Positions 34,259 to 44,219 of a DNA stretch of 64,000 nucleotides are shown here, one piece after another. The notes below the pieces were generated by a model that saw only the letters and a program-made list of their open reading frames with translations, was not told where the DNA came from and did no database searches. Position 1 is the first letter of the stretch, and the number at the start of each line of letters is the position of its first letter. Where the stretch lies: contig NZ_VXCA01000009.1 in the NCBI RefSeq assembly GCF_011369485.1, positions 202,853 to 266,852 of the forward strand, written 5' to 3'. The stretch comes from Pseudomonas atagonensis (lineage in GTDB: Bacteria > Pseudomonadota > Gammaproteobacteria > Pseudomonadales > Pseudomonadaceae). A program made the position numbers and the translations under genes.

Positions 34259-35224
34259 TTATTTGCTCGCGCGCTTCTTGCCCAGTCCGACCAGACGCAG
34301 CGCCTTGATGCTTAACTGTCTGAGGCCTTGACGCGGGGCCTTGGCCGGCTGCAACCCTTGCTGCACCACCCAGTCCTTCCAGCGAATCCGCTCCTCGCGC
34401 ACGACCCAGCCTTCCTGGGTCGCAAAGCTTTCCGCGAGGTAAAGTCCACGGGTGCTGGCCGGTATCAACTTGTCGCGTTTGAGCGTGTACAGCTCTGCCA
34501 GCGGCGCACCGTCCACCAATGGCATCAGATAAAGATCCGGACGCTTGCGGTCGAGCCGCGCGACCAGTTGATCGCCTTCCAGACGTTCGTCGACATGAAA
34601 CAGGCTCAGGGATTTTGCTTCCTTGGGCACGTCCAGGCGCAGGTCGTAAATCAGTTGCAGCGAGGCTGTCGGCAAATGCACATAGGCCCGCGGCCGTTCC
34701 ATTAATTGCAGGTTGGCGCAGCGGATGGGTCGGGCCGATCCCGACAGCGGTGTCAGGCGAAACGGCACAGCCTCGCGATAATGAAGGGCGGCCGAGTAGG
34801 GCGCCGGCAGCCAGGTGTCGTTGAAACGTCCACCGAGCCAGCCTTCCGGGGTTTCCAGCAGGCACTCTTCGGCGATTTCCTGAATGGCCGTGTGCAACGG
34901 AATATTCAGCTCGTGAGCCGGCACATAACCGGAAATCAGCTTGAGCACCACGTCGCCACGATCCTGACGACGCTGACGCACCAACACCCAGTAGTCGCGA
35001 TTCTGCCAATGCAGGGTCAGGCGCACCGAGACCCCGAGGTTGGCCAATTCCAGTGCAAACCGCTCGGTGTCCGTCACGCTGACCGGTTTGCGCCGTTGCA
35101 AGGTCTGGGTGAAGTTCAGCGGCATGCCGACGCTCTGGTAGGCCAGGCCTTCGGGTGTCGCTTCGACGTACAGTGGCAGGGTCTTGAAGTTGCTCGGGTT
35201 CTTTCTGATGAGCGTGCGCGGCAT
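34259..35224 (-). CDS. Conserved protein with Nudix-like box
   Basis: 321 aa, at the position of PA4993. I see no transporter or Walker motifs. The segment YWVLVRQRRQDRGDVVLKL is followed by GYVPAHE, nine residues, then QEIAEECLL. This matches the Nudix box GX5EX7REUXEEXGU with two extra residues, Gln for Arg and Leu for Gly; the metal-binding E..EE is kept. The Nudix-like core covers about residues 60-180. The remaining C-terminal half has no match that I recognise. It is read in the same direction as the aldo/keto reductase, 31 bases after it. Confidence 0.6.
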   Translation of the reverse strand: MPRTLIRKNPSNFKTLPLYVEATPEGLAYQSVGMPLNFTQTLQRRKPVSVTDTERFALELANLGVSVRLTLHWQNRDYWVLVRQRRQDRGDVVLKLISGYVPAHELNIPLHTAIQEIAEECLLETPEGWLGGRFNDTWLPAPYSAALHYREAVPFRLTPLSGSARPIRCANLQLMERPRAYVHLPTASLQLIYDLRLDVPKEAKSLSLFHVDERLEGDQLVARLDRKRPDLYLMPLVDGAPLAELYTLKRDKLIPASTRGLYLAESFATQEGWVVREERIRWKDWVVQQGLQPAKAPRQGLRQLSIKALRLVGLGKKRASK

Positions 35225-35255
35225 GTCGGCTCCTGCTTAAGGCCGCGGGGCGGCG

Positions 35256-36068
35256 TCAGTGACCACGGAGGACCTGGGCAACGGTCGCAACGTTATGGGC
35301 GAGGTGCAGCGGATTGATCGTTCCGACAATAGCACTGGCCACGCCAGGCTGGGCAAACAGTAACTCGAAGCTGGCGCGCACCGGATCCACCCCCGGGCTC
35401 AGGCACACGTGACCGCTGGCCAGGGCTTTTTTCACCAGAATGGCTTTGCCGTGGGCAGCAGCATAGTCAATGACTGCCTTCTCGTTCTGTTCGTTCAGAT
35501 TGTAGGTGACCATCGCGCAGTCCCCCTGCTCCAGTGCTTTCAAGCCGCCCTCGACGGTTTTGCCGGAGAAGCCGAAGCCGCGAATCTTGCCTTCGGCCTT
35601 GAGCGCCGCGAGGGTAGCGTAAACCTCTTCATGCTCCAGGATCGCCAGGTCGTTGCCGTCCGAGTGCACCAAAACCAGGTCGATAAAATCGGTTTCAAGA
35701 CGTTGCAGGCTGCGTTCCACTGACAGGCGCGTGTGGGCAGCGCTGAAGTCGTGGTGCGACAAGCCATCGGCAAATTCTTCGCCGACCTTGCTGACGATCA
35801 CCCAGTCCTGACGCTGGCCGCGCAGCAACGGGCCGAGGCGTTCCTCGCTGCGGCCATACGCCGGTGCGGTGTCGATCAGGTTGATGCCCAGTTCCTGCGC
35901 TTGCCGGAGCAGCATGCGCGCCGCCTCGTCGTCAGGGATCTGAAATCCGTTGGGGTATTTCACCCCTTGGTCGCGGCCGAGTTTGACCGTGCCCAGGCCC
36001 AGTGGCGAAACCATCAGGCCGGTGCTGCCCAGTGGGCGAAGGAGGTCGTGCAGGTTCGGCAGGCTCAT
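35256..36068 (-). CDS. Aldo/keto reductase
   Basis: 270-aa TIM-barrel NADPH oxidoreductase. The catalytic tetrad is visible: Asp and Tyr in INLIDTAPAYGRSEERLG, Lys in IVSKVGEEF, and His in VLVHSDG. The cofactor-binding end has SAIVGTINPLHLAHNV. The substrate cannot be told. It overlaps the upstream FAD oxidoreductase by four bases (ATGA), so the two enzymes are translated together and may act on the same metabolite. Confidence 0.9.
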   Translation of the reverse strand: MSLPNLHDLLRPLGSTGLMVSPLGLGTVKLGRDQGVKYPNGFQIPDDEAARMLLRQAQELGINLIDTAPAYGRSEERLGPLLRGQRQDWVIVSKVGEEFADGLSHHDFSAAHTRLSVERSLQRLETDFIDLVLVHSDGNDLAILEHEEVYATLAALKAEGKIRGFGFSGKTVEGGLKALEQGDCAMVTYNLNEQNEKAVIDYAAAHGKAILVKKALASGHVCLSPGVDPVRASFELLFAQPGVASAIVGTINPLHLAHNVATVAQVLRGH

Positions 36069-37240
36069 GGCAGCAGTTGCTCCCAGGCAGGAACGCCCAG
36101 CGGTGGTTTTGGCAGCGGCGGCAAAGGCTCGGTGGCTTGCGGCTGAATGCCGTCGCGCTGCAGCGAGGCGATGACGCGGTCAGCGAAGTCCGGCGCCAGC
36201 GCCAGTTTGGTTGGCCAGCCGACCAGCAAACGACCTTCTTCAGCAAGGAATGCGTTGTCCGGGCGCGTCAGGCCGGTTTGCAGCGGCTCGGCACGGTCGA
36301 CGCGCAAGGTCGCCCATTGTGTGGTGCTGAGGTCGATCCACGGCAGCAACTGCGCGATTTCTTTCTGTGCGGTGGCGATCTGCTCGGCCGGCTCGCGCGC
36401 CACGCCTTCGCTTTCGGCGATGTCGCCGCCCATGTACCAGACCCATTGGCCATCCGCCGCCGGGTGCGTGGTGACGGTGATGCGCGGTTTGGTGCCGCCG
36501 CCCAGACAGTGGGCGTAGAGCGGTTTAAGACCCGGGCCTTTGGCGATGATCATGTGCAGTGGCCGGCGTTGCATGGCCGGTCTGCTCAGGCCCAAGTGCT
36601 CAAGCAACTCGGCCGTACCGGCGCCGGCGCTGAGGACGATGCGCTGGGCACGGATCTCGCGACCGTCGACCTTCAAGCCAACCAGCACGCCCGCCTCCAG
36701 CAACGGCTCGATGGTTTGCCCGGCGAGCAGGCCGTCGCCAGCCAGATCGGCCAGGCGTTGGATCAGGCTCGGCACATCGACCACCAGCTCGGCGAGGCGA
36801 TAGACCTTGCCCTTGAAGCGTTTGTCTTGCAGGGCGGGCGGTAATTGATCGCCCTTGACCTGATCGACACGGCCACGCACGGCTTTGCTGGCGAAGAAAC
36901 TGGTGAGGTTGCCGGCAAGAGTGCCCGGCGACCACAGGTAATGCGCTTCAGAGAGCAGGCGCACGCCTGACAGGTCCAGCTCACCGTTACCAGCCAACGC
37001 TTCACGCCAGCGGCGTGGCATGTCGGCGATGGCTTCCGAGGCGCCGGTCAGCGCACCGTGCAGCGCGTACTTGGCGCCGCCGTGGATGATGCCCTGGGAC
37101 TTCACACTCTGCCCGCCGCCGAGGCTGGCGCTTTCCACCAGCACGGTCGAAAAACCCTGACGGCGCAGGCGCGCGTTCAGCCAGAGGCCGGCGACACCAG
37201 CGCCGACAATCAGAACGTCGGTGGAAATAACGGATGGCAT
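36065..37240 (-). CDS. FAD-dependent oxidoreductase (DAO family)
   Basis: 391 aa. The N-terminal dinucleotide-binding motif VLIVGAGVAGLWLNARLRRQG is followed by GGGQSVKSQGIIHGG, as in the glycerol-3-phosphate dehydrogenase/D-amino-acid oxidase group. The C-terminal half carries the substrate domain with HMIIAKGPG. Soluble. First gene of the unit with the aldo/keto reductase and, 31 bases further, the Nudix-like gene. Matches PA4991 by position. Substrate unknown. Confidence 0.85.
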   Translation of the reverse strand: MPSVISTDVLIVGAGVAGLWLNARLRRQGFSTVLVESASLGGGQSVKSQGIIHGGAKYALHGALTGASEAIADMPRRWREALAGNGELDLSGVRLLSEAHYLWSPGTLAGNLTSFFASKAVRGRVDQVKGDQLPPALQDKRFKGKVYRLAELVVDVPSLIQRLADLAGDGLLAGQTIEPLLEAGVLVGLKVDGREIRAQRIVLSAGAGTAELLEHLGLSRPAMQRRPLHMIIAKGPGLKPLYAHCLGGGTKPRITVTTHPAADGQWVWYMGGDIAESEGVAREPAEQIATAQKEIAQLLPWIDLSTTQWATLRVDRAEPLQTGLTRPDNAFLAEEGRLLVGWPTKLALAPDFADRVIASLQRDGIQPQATEPLPPLPKPPLGVPAWEQLLP

Positions 37241-37336
37241 GCAACGACCTCAGGTGTTCAAGACGAGGGCGCAGTATACAGACTCGGGAAAGAGGCGGAT
37301 TTGTCGATGATCAACAGGCCGAATGCAAAACCAAAA

Positions 37337-37424
37337 GTGGGAGCGGGCTTGCTCGCGAAGGCGATGGCTCAGGCAACATTTTTGTCGTCTGATGCACCGC
37401 TTTCGCGAGCAAGCCCGCTCCCAC
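37337..37424. repeat. REPIN-type inverted pair of REP sequences
   Basis: GTGGGAGCGGGCTTGCTCGC (from 37337) and its reverse complement (ending 37424) face each other across about 42 bases. This is the classic REP word of fluorescent pseudomonads. The same word pair recurs at 48447-48510. Confidence 0.9.
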
Positions 37425-37442
37425 AGGGTATGAGGTTTGCCG

Positions 37443-37775
37443 TTAGTGGCCGGCGGTTTTGGAGAACAGCTGGATGACGACCACGCCCAGCACGATCAAC
37501 GCCATGCCGAGCATCGCCGGGATATCCAGTTTCTGCCCGTAAATAAACAGCGCCGCGACGCTGACCATGACGATGCCCATGCCGGCCCACACCGCGTACG
37601 CCACGCCCACCGGAACGGTGCGCACCACCAGCGTCAGCATCCAGAATGCAATCGCGTAACCGACGATGACCAGCACCAGCGGCAGTGGCGTGCTGAAGCC
37701 TTTGACGGCTTTCATCGACACGGTGGCGATCACTTCTGCGCAAATGGCGATGGCCAGGTAGGCGTAGGCGTTCAT
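37443..37775 (-). CDS. Small multidrug resistance (SMR) efflux protein, EmrE-like
   Basis: 110 aa with four membrane helices. The essential membrane glutamate is Glu14 in AICAEVIATVSMKAVKGF, and YAVWAGMGIVMVS in helix 3 is the SMR signature. Works as a dimer exchanging protons for cationic drugs. Matches PA4990 (an EmrE homologue) by position. It diverges from the LysR-type gene, which may regulate it; the 110-base shared gap would hold both promoters. A REPIN lies directly downstream. Confidence 0.93.
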   Translation of the reverse strand: MNAYAYLAIAICAEVIATVSMKAVKGFSTPLPLVLVIVGYAIAFWMLTLVVRTVPVGVAYAVWAGMGIVMVSVAALFIYGQKLDIPAMLGMALIVLGVVVIQLFSKTAGH

Positions 37776-37885
37776 GGTTCAAATCCTCAATGTGAAACGT
37801 GGCTTGCTGAGGCGGCATTCTAGACCTTCGCCAGATGCGGTAAAGTCATTACCTATCTGTTTTGAAGATGGCCTGGTGAATCAGC

Positions 37886-38782
37886 ATGCAATGGAATCTT
37901 GATCAGCTTCGGGTGTTTGTCGATGTCGCCGAACTGCGCTCGTTCTCCGCCGTGGCGCGCCAGCAACGCAAGGCGCAATCGGCGATCAGCAGCGCGATTG
38001 CCGCGCTTGAGGACGATCTCGGTGTCAGTCTGTTTGAGCGTAGCAGTGGCCGCCAGCCCAGCCTCACCGAAGCGGGCGAGGCGTTGCTTGAAGAGGCGCG
38101 GGAAGTGCTGCGCCAATGTGAACGTCTCAATGGCCGCGCCATGGCGATGATGCGCGGGCAGGAAGCGCAGTTGCGCGTGGCGCAGGATGAAGCGATGCCG
38201 TATCAGGCTCTGGTGGAGAGTTTCGGCGCGCTGGCCGAGCAGTTTCCCAGCCTCGAAGTGCAACTGACCAGCGCCGCTCAAGGCGAAGTCGCACGCAAAC
38301 TGGTCGAGCGCCGCGCCGACCTCGGATTGCTGTTCTACCACGACGAAATCCCTGAAGCGCTGGAGCGACGAGTGCTCGGCAGCGTGGAAATGGTCACCGT
38401 CTGCGGCATCAATCATCCGCTGGCGCAGCAGACGTACGTCACTTGCCAGCAATTGGCGCAGCATCGGCAGCTATTGATGTCGACGCAAACCAGCGTCTAC
38501 CCCGGCAACGAGCCAGCGAGCCCGCAGGTGTGGCGCGCTGACAGTTTTTACGTGATGGCCGAGTGGCTGGTGCGCGATCTTGGCTGGGCGTGGCTGCCAC
38601 GGCATGTGGTGCAGTATTCGGCGTATCAGGGCTTGATGGTGGAGCTGGACAGCGAATGGACGCCGCCGGCGCTGGTGGTGGAACTGGTCTGGCGCCGTGA
38701 CGAACCGCTCGGGCCGGCGGCGCGCTGGCTGGCGGAGCGATTTGCCATACACCTGCGGGCGATCGGCGGCAAAAGTCGATAA
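37886..38782 (+). CDS. LysR-type transcriptional regulator
   Basis: 298 aa. The winged helix-turn-helix is at residues 1-60 (LDQLRVFVDVAELRSFSAVA, then SAISSAIAALEDDLGVSLFER), followed by a periplasmic-binding-like effector domain. By the usual LysR rule its target is likely the divergent SMR gene or itself; the effector is unknown. Eleven bases separate it from waaA, so read-through into waaA is likely. Matches PA4989 by position. Confidence 0.92.
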   Translation: MQWNLDQLRVFVDVAELRSFSAVARQQRKAQSAISSAIAALEDDLGVSLFERSSGRQPSLTEAGEALLEEAREVLRQCERLNGRAMAMMRGQEAQLRVAQDEAMPYQALVESFGALAEQFPSLEVQLTSAAQGEVARKLVERRADLGLLFYHDEIPEALERRVLGSVEMVTVCGINHPLAQQTYVTCQQLAQHRQLLMSTQTSVYPGNEPASPQVWRADSFYVMAEWLVRDLGWAWLPRHVVQYSAYQGLMVELDSEWTPPALVVELVWRRDEPLGPAARWLAERFAIHLRAIGGKSR

Positions 38783-38793
38783 ACTCCGCCGCC

Positions 38794-40068
38794 ATGAATA
38801 GAACTCTCTACACCGCGCTGTTTTACCTGGGGCTGCCGTTGGTGGCGATTCGGCTGTGGCTGCGCTCGCGCAAGGCTCCGGCGTATGCCAAGCGGATTGG
38901 CGAACGGTTCTCCTACGGGATGCCGCCGCTGCAACCCGGCGGCATCTGGGTGCACGCGGTGTCGGTGGGCGAAAGCATCGCCGCCGCGCCGATGATCCGC
39001 GCCTTGCTGCAACGTTATCCGACGCTGCCGATCACCGTGACCTGCATGACCCCGACCGGTTCGGAGCGCATTCATGCGCTGTTCGCCAACGAGCCGCGCA
39101 TCCAGCACTGCTATCTGCCGTACGATTTGCCGTGCGCGGCGGCGCGGTTTCTGGATCGCGTGCAGCCGAAACTCGCCGTGATCATGGAAACCGAACTGTG
39201 GCCCAACCACATTCACCAATGCGCCAAGCGCGGGATCCCCGTGGCGTTGGCCAACGGCCGCCTGTCTGAGCGTTCGGCCAAAGGCTATGGTCGCTTCAGC
39301 AAACTGACCGCGCCGATGCTCGCTGAAATGAGTTTGTTCGCCGTGCAGACTGAAGCAGAAGCCCAGCGCTTCCGCGATCTGGGCGCGCGCCCGGAAACGG
39401 TCGAGGTCACCGGTTCAATCAAATTCGACCTGACCATTGATTTGCAACTGCTGCAACGGGCCGCCGAGTTGCGCGGCCAATGGCAGGCGCTGGAGCGACC
39501 GGTGTGGATCGCCGCCAGCACCCACGAAGGCGAAGACGAAGTCGTGTTGAATGCTCACCGCCGCTTGCTCGCCAATCATCCCGATGCGCTGTTGATCCTG
39601 GTGCCGCGTCACCCGGAGCGTTTTAATTCGGTGTTCGAGTTGTGCCAGCGCGAAGGCTTCGCCACGGTGCGACGCTCGACGGGTGCCAATGTCGATGCAC
39701 AGACGTCCGTGCTGCTCGGCGACACCATGGGCGAGTTGTTGTTTCTCTACGCCTTGGCCGATAGCGCGTTTGTCGGCGGCAGTCTGGTGGCGAACGGCGG
39801 GCATAACTTGCTGGAACCTGCCGCTCTGGCGAAACCGGTACTGAGTGGCCCGCACCTGTTCAACTTTCTCGACATCGCCGCGCAATTGCGTGAAGCCGGG
39901 GCGTTGGCCGAGGTGGACGATGCCGAAGGGCTGGCGGTGGAAGTGCAGCGATTGTTCGAGCTGCCGCGCGATGCGCAGCGCATGGCCGAAGCCGGGCTGG
40001 CGGTGATGCGCCGCAATCAGGGCGCGTTGCAGCGCTTGCTGGACGGGTTGGGCAAACTCATCCGCTAA
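38794..40068 (+). CDS. waaA: Kdo transferase (lipid IVA)
   Basis: Adds Kdo from CMP-Kdo to lipid IVA; GT30 family, membrane-associated. The N-terminal hydrophobic segment (TLYTALFYLGLPLVAIRLWL) is followed by GGIWVHAVSVGES with the catalytic Glu of the family, METELWPN, and the C-terminal GGSLVANGGHNLLEPAALAKP. 424 aa, the usual length. Found away from the main waa cluster but in the same relative place as PA4988. Confidence 0.96.
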   Translation: MNRTLYTALFYLGLPLVAIRLWLRSRKAPAYAKRIGERFSYGMPPLQPGGIWVHAVSVGESIAAAPMIRALLQRYPTLPITVTCMTPTGSERIHALFANEPRIQHCYLPYDLPCAAARFLDRVQPKLAVIMETELWPNHIHQCAKRGIPVALANGRLSERSAKGYGRFSKLTAPMLAEMSLFAVQTEAEAQRFRDLGARPETVEVTGSIKFDLTIDLQLLQRAAELRGQWQALERPVWIAASTHEGEDEVVLNAHRRLLANHPDALLILVPRHPERFNSVFELCQREGFATVRRSTGANVDAQTSVLLGDTMGELLFLYALADSAFVGGSLVANGGHNLLEPAALAKPVLSGPHLFNFLDIAAQLREAGALAEVDDAEGLAVEVQRLFELPRDAQRMAEAGLAVMRRNQGALQRLLDGLGKLIR

Positions 40069-40081
40069 GTTTCACGCAAAC

Positions 40082-40231
40082 CTGTGGCGAGGGGATTTAG
40101 CGAAACATCGCACCGCCCCGTTCGGCTGCGCAGTAGTCGCAATTGCGGTGGGCACGATTTACCTGAATCACCGCGTTGAATGGTTTTGGGGCTGCTGCGC
40201 AACTCAACGGGGATAAATCCCCTCACCACAG
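40082..40231. repeat. 150-bp inverted-repeat element (family shared with 44047-44180)
   Basis: Ends in CTGTGGCGAGGGGATTTA and TAAATCCCCTCACCACAG, inverted with one mismatch. The interior shares CCCCGTTCGGCTGCGCAG and GGGGCTGCT...CAACGGGGATAAATCCCC with the copy after thiC. It has no ORF and looks like a MITE-like mobile repeat. It nearly fills the gap between waaA and tolC. Confidence 0.85.
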
Positions 40232-40249
40232 GGGATTTATCCAGATCTT

Positions 40250-41683
40250 TTACGGGCGGGCCTTGAGCTGCGCTTCCGCAGCCTTGGCCAGATCCGGCGG
40301 CAGGAAATCCTTGTCAGGGTTGTAGTCGGCCTTCAGATAACGCCGCAAGTCTTCCAGATCCCCCGGATTCAACGTCCCCGCCGCCTGCTTCAGACGCAGG
40401 TTGTCGAGAATGTAGTCGTAGCGGGTGTTGTTGTAGTTGCGCACCGAGGTGTACAGCTGACGCTGTGCATCGAGCACGTCGACGATGTTGCGCGTGCCGA
40501 CCTGATAACCGATTTCCGTGGCTTCCACCGCGCTCTGGTTGGAGATGATCGACTGGCGGCGTGCCTGCACCTGTTCGACGTCGGTGTTCACCGCGCGGTG
40601 CAGGTTGCGGGTGTTTTCGACGATCTGCCGACGCAGCGATTCGCGCTGCTGTTCGCTCTGGTTCAGTTGCTCGTACGACTGGCGCACTTGCGAACTGGTC
40701 AGCCCGCCGCTGTAGATCGGAATGTTCAGTTGCAGGCCAACCGTGCTCTGTTCGACGTTGCCACGGTAGGGCGTGCCGAAGGCATTCGGGTTGGCGAAAC
40801 CGAGGGCGTCGTTGTCGCCCTTTTCGTATTTGGCCACGGCATCGAGGGTCGGCAAGTGGCCGGCCTTGCGCTGCTTCAGCGTCTGTTCAGCCGAGCTGAC
40901 GGCGAAGTTGCTGGCCAGCAGATTGAGGTTCTGTTTCGCCGCCGTGTCGACCCATGCCTTGGCGTCGTTCGGCGCAGGCGGCAGGATTGGCAGAGTGTGG
41001 ACGATGCCCTGAATCGAGTTGTACTGGCGGTTGGTCAGGGTGATCAGCGCTTCGAATGCATCATCGACCTGGCGCTGCGCAACGATCCGGTTGGCCCGCG
41101 CGGTATCGTAACTGGCCTGCGATTGCAGCACGTCGGTCTTGTCCGACAGGCCGACATCGAAGCGCTCGTTGGACTGGTCGAGCTGGCGTTTGAACGCTGC
41201 TTCTTCAGCCTTGGTCGAGGCCAGGTTGTCCTGGCTGCGCAGCACGTTGAAATAGCTTTCGGCCGATTGCAGGATCAGGTTCTGCTCGGTCGCCGACAGT
41301 TGCAGCGCGGCTTGTTCGTTGACGTCTTTGGCGGCCTGGTACTGGAACCAGCGATCCGCGCGGAACAGAGGCTGGGCCAGCGTGGCCTGATAGGAATTGG
41401 CGCTGCGGTTGGCGATGGCCGAAGGCTGGTCGATCGAGGTGCGAACGTTCGCTACTTCGGCGCCGCCGGACAGATTCGGCAGCAGACCGGCACGGGCCTG
41501 CGGCACCACCTCTTTCTGCGCGCCGTACTGGGCGCGGGCGGCGGCCAGATCGGCGTTGTTGTCGACCGCTTCCTGATACACGCTGACCAGATCGGTTTTG
41601 CTCGACAAGGGCGCTTCTGCTGCCCAGGCCGTAGCGTTGGACGCACAAGACACGGCTAAAGCCAGTGAAAGTTTGCGCAGCAT
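40250..41683 (-). CDS. tolC: TolC family outer-membrane efflux channel
   Basis: 477 aa starting MLRKLSLALAVSCASNATAW, a cleavable signal peptide (cut near AWA-AEA). The mature protein shows the two-fold repeat of coiled-coil helices with internal similarity typical of TolC, and GRNIVDVLDAQRQLYTSVRN in the second half. I chose the ATG at 41683, which places the signal peptide at the N-terminus; an earlier in-frame start at 41758 would add a non-secretory tail. Corresponds to PA4974 (OpmH) by position. It is divergent from thiC, and the two are separated by a 459-base gap that contains the TPP riboswitch. Confidence 0.93.
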   Translation of the reverse strand: MLRKLSLALAVSCASNATAWAAEAPLSSKTDLVSVYQEAVDNNADLAAARAQYGAQKEVVPQARAGLLPNLSGGAEVANVRTSIDQPSAIANRSANSYQATLAQPLFRADRWFQYQAAKDVNEQAALQLSATEQNLILQSAESYFNVLRSQDNLASTKAEEAAFKRQLDQSNERFDVGLSDKTDVLQSQASYDTARANRIVAQRQVDDAFEALITLTNRQYNSIQGIVHTLPILPPAPNDAKAWVDTAAKQNLNLLASNFAVSSAEQTLKQRKAGHLPTLDAVAKYEKGDNDALGFANPNAFGTPYRGNVEQSTVGLQLNIPIYSGGLTSSQVRQSYEQLNQSEQQRESLRRQIVENTRNLHRAVNTDVEQVQARRQSIISNQSAVEATEIGYQVGTRNIVDVLDAQRQLYTSVRNYNNTRYDYILDNLRLKQAAGTLNPGDLEDLRRYLKADYNPDKDFLPPDLAKAAEAQLKARP

Positions 41684-41895
41684 GAGGCGATCCCTAGCAA
41701 AAAATATTATGGAAATAATGTGCGCGCCAAGGCTACGGCGCGGCCCCCGCAGCGTCAAGGCGCAGCGAGGCTAAGCGAGTGTAGTTGTGCAATCACCCGG
41801 CAACAATCCTGCAAGTCCCGCCAAATGCGCCATTCATCATGGTGTTTGCCGCGGTGTTGGCGTTCTTTGCCGGTTGTGTCTAGACTGGCCGGGTT

Positions 41896-44032
<2,137 letters not shown>

Positions 44033-44046
44033 TCCAGCATTGACCC

Positions 44047-44180
44047 CTGTGGCGAGGGGATTTATCCCCGTTCGGCTGCGCAGCAGTCGCAAATCTGGTG
44101 AATGAGTTTTTGCTGAGACAACTCGGTCGCCTGTATTGGGGCTGCTCCGCAGCCCAACGGGGATAAATCCCCTCGCCACA
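44047..44180. repeat. 134-bp inverted-repeat element between thiC and cytX
   Basis: Second copy of the element at 40082-40231. Terminal arms CTGTGGCGAGGGGATTTA and TAAATCCCCTCGCCACA match perfectly over the shared length, and the inner arms GGGGATAAATCC pair with ATTTATCCCC. It separates thiC from cytX by 187 bases in what would otherwise be an operon. Confidence 0.88.
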
Positions 44181-44219
44181 CGTCAACACAACAACAAATG
44201 TCCCTCTGAGATAACACCC

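Noticed and set aside
37058..37477. Open frame running through the REPIN between the FAD gene and the SMR gene
   Set aside because: It reads through repeat DNA and antisense to two real genes.
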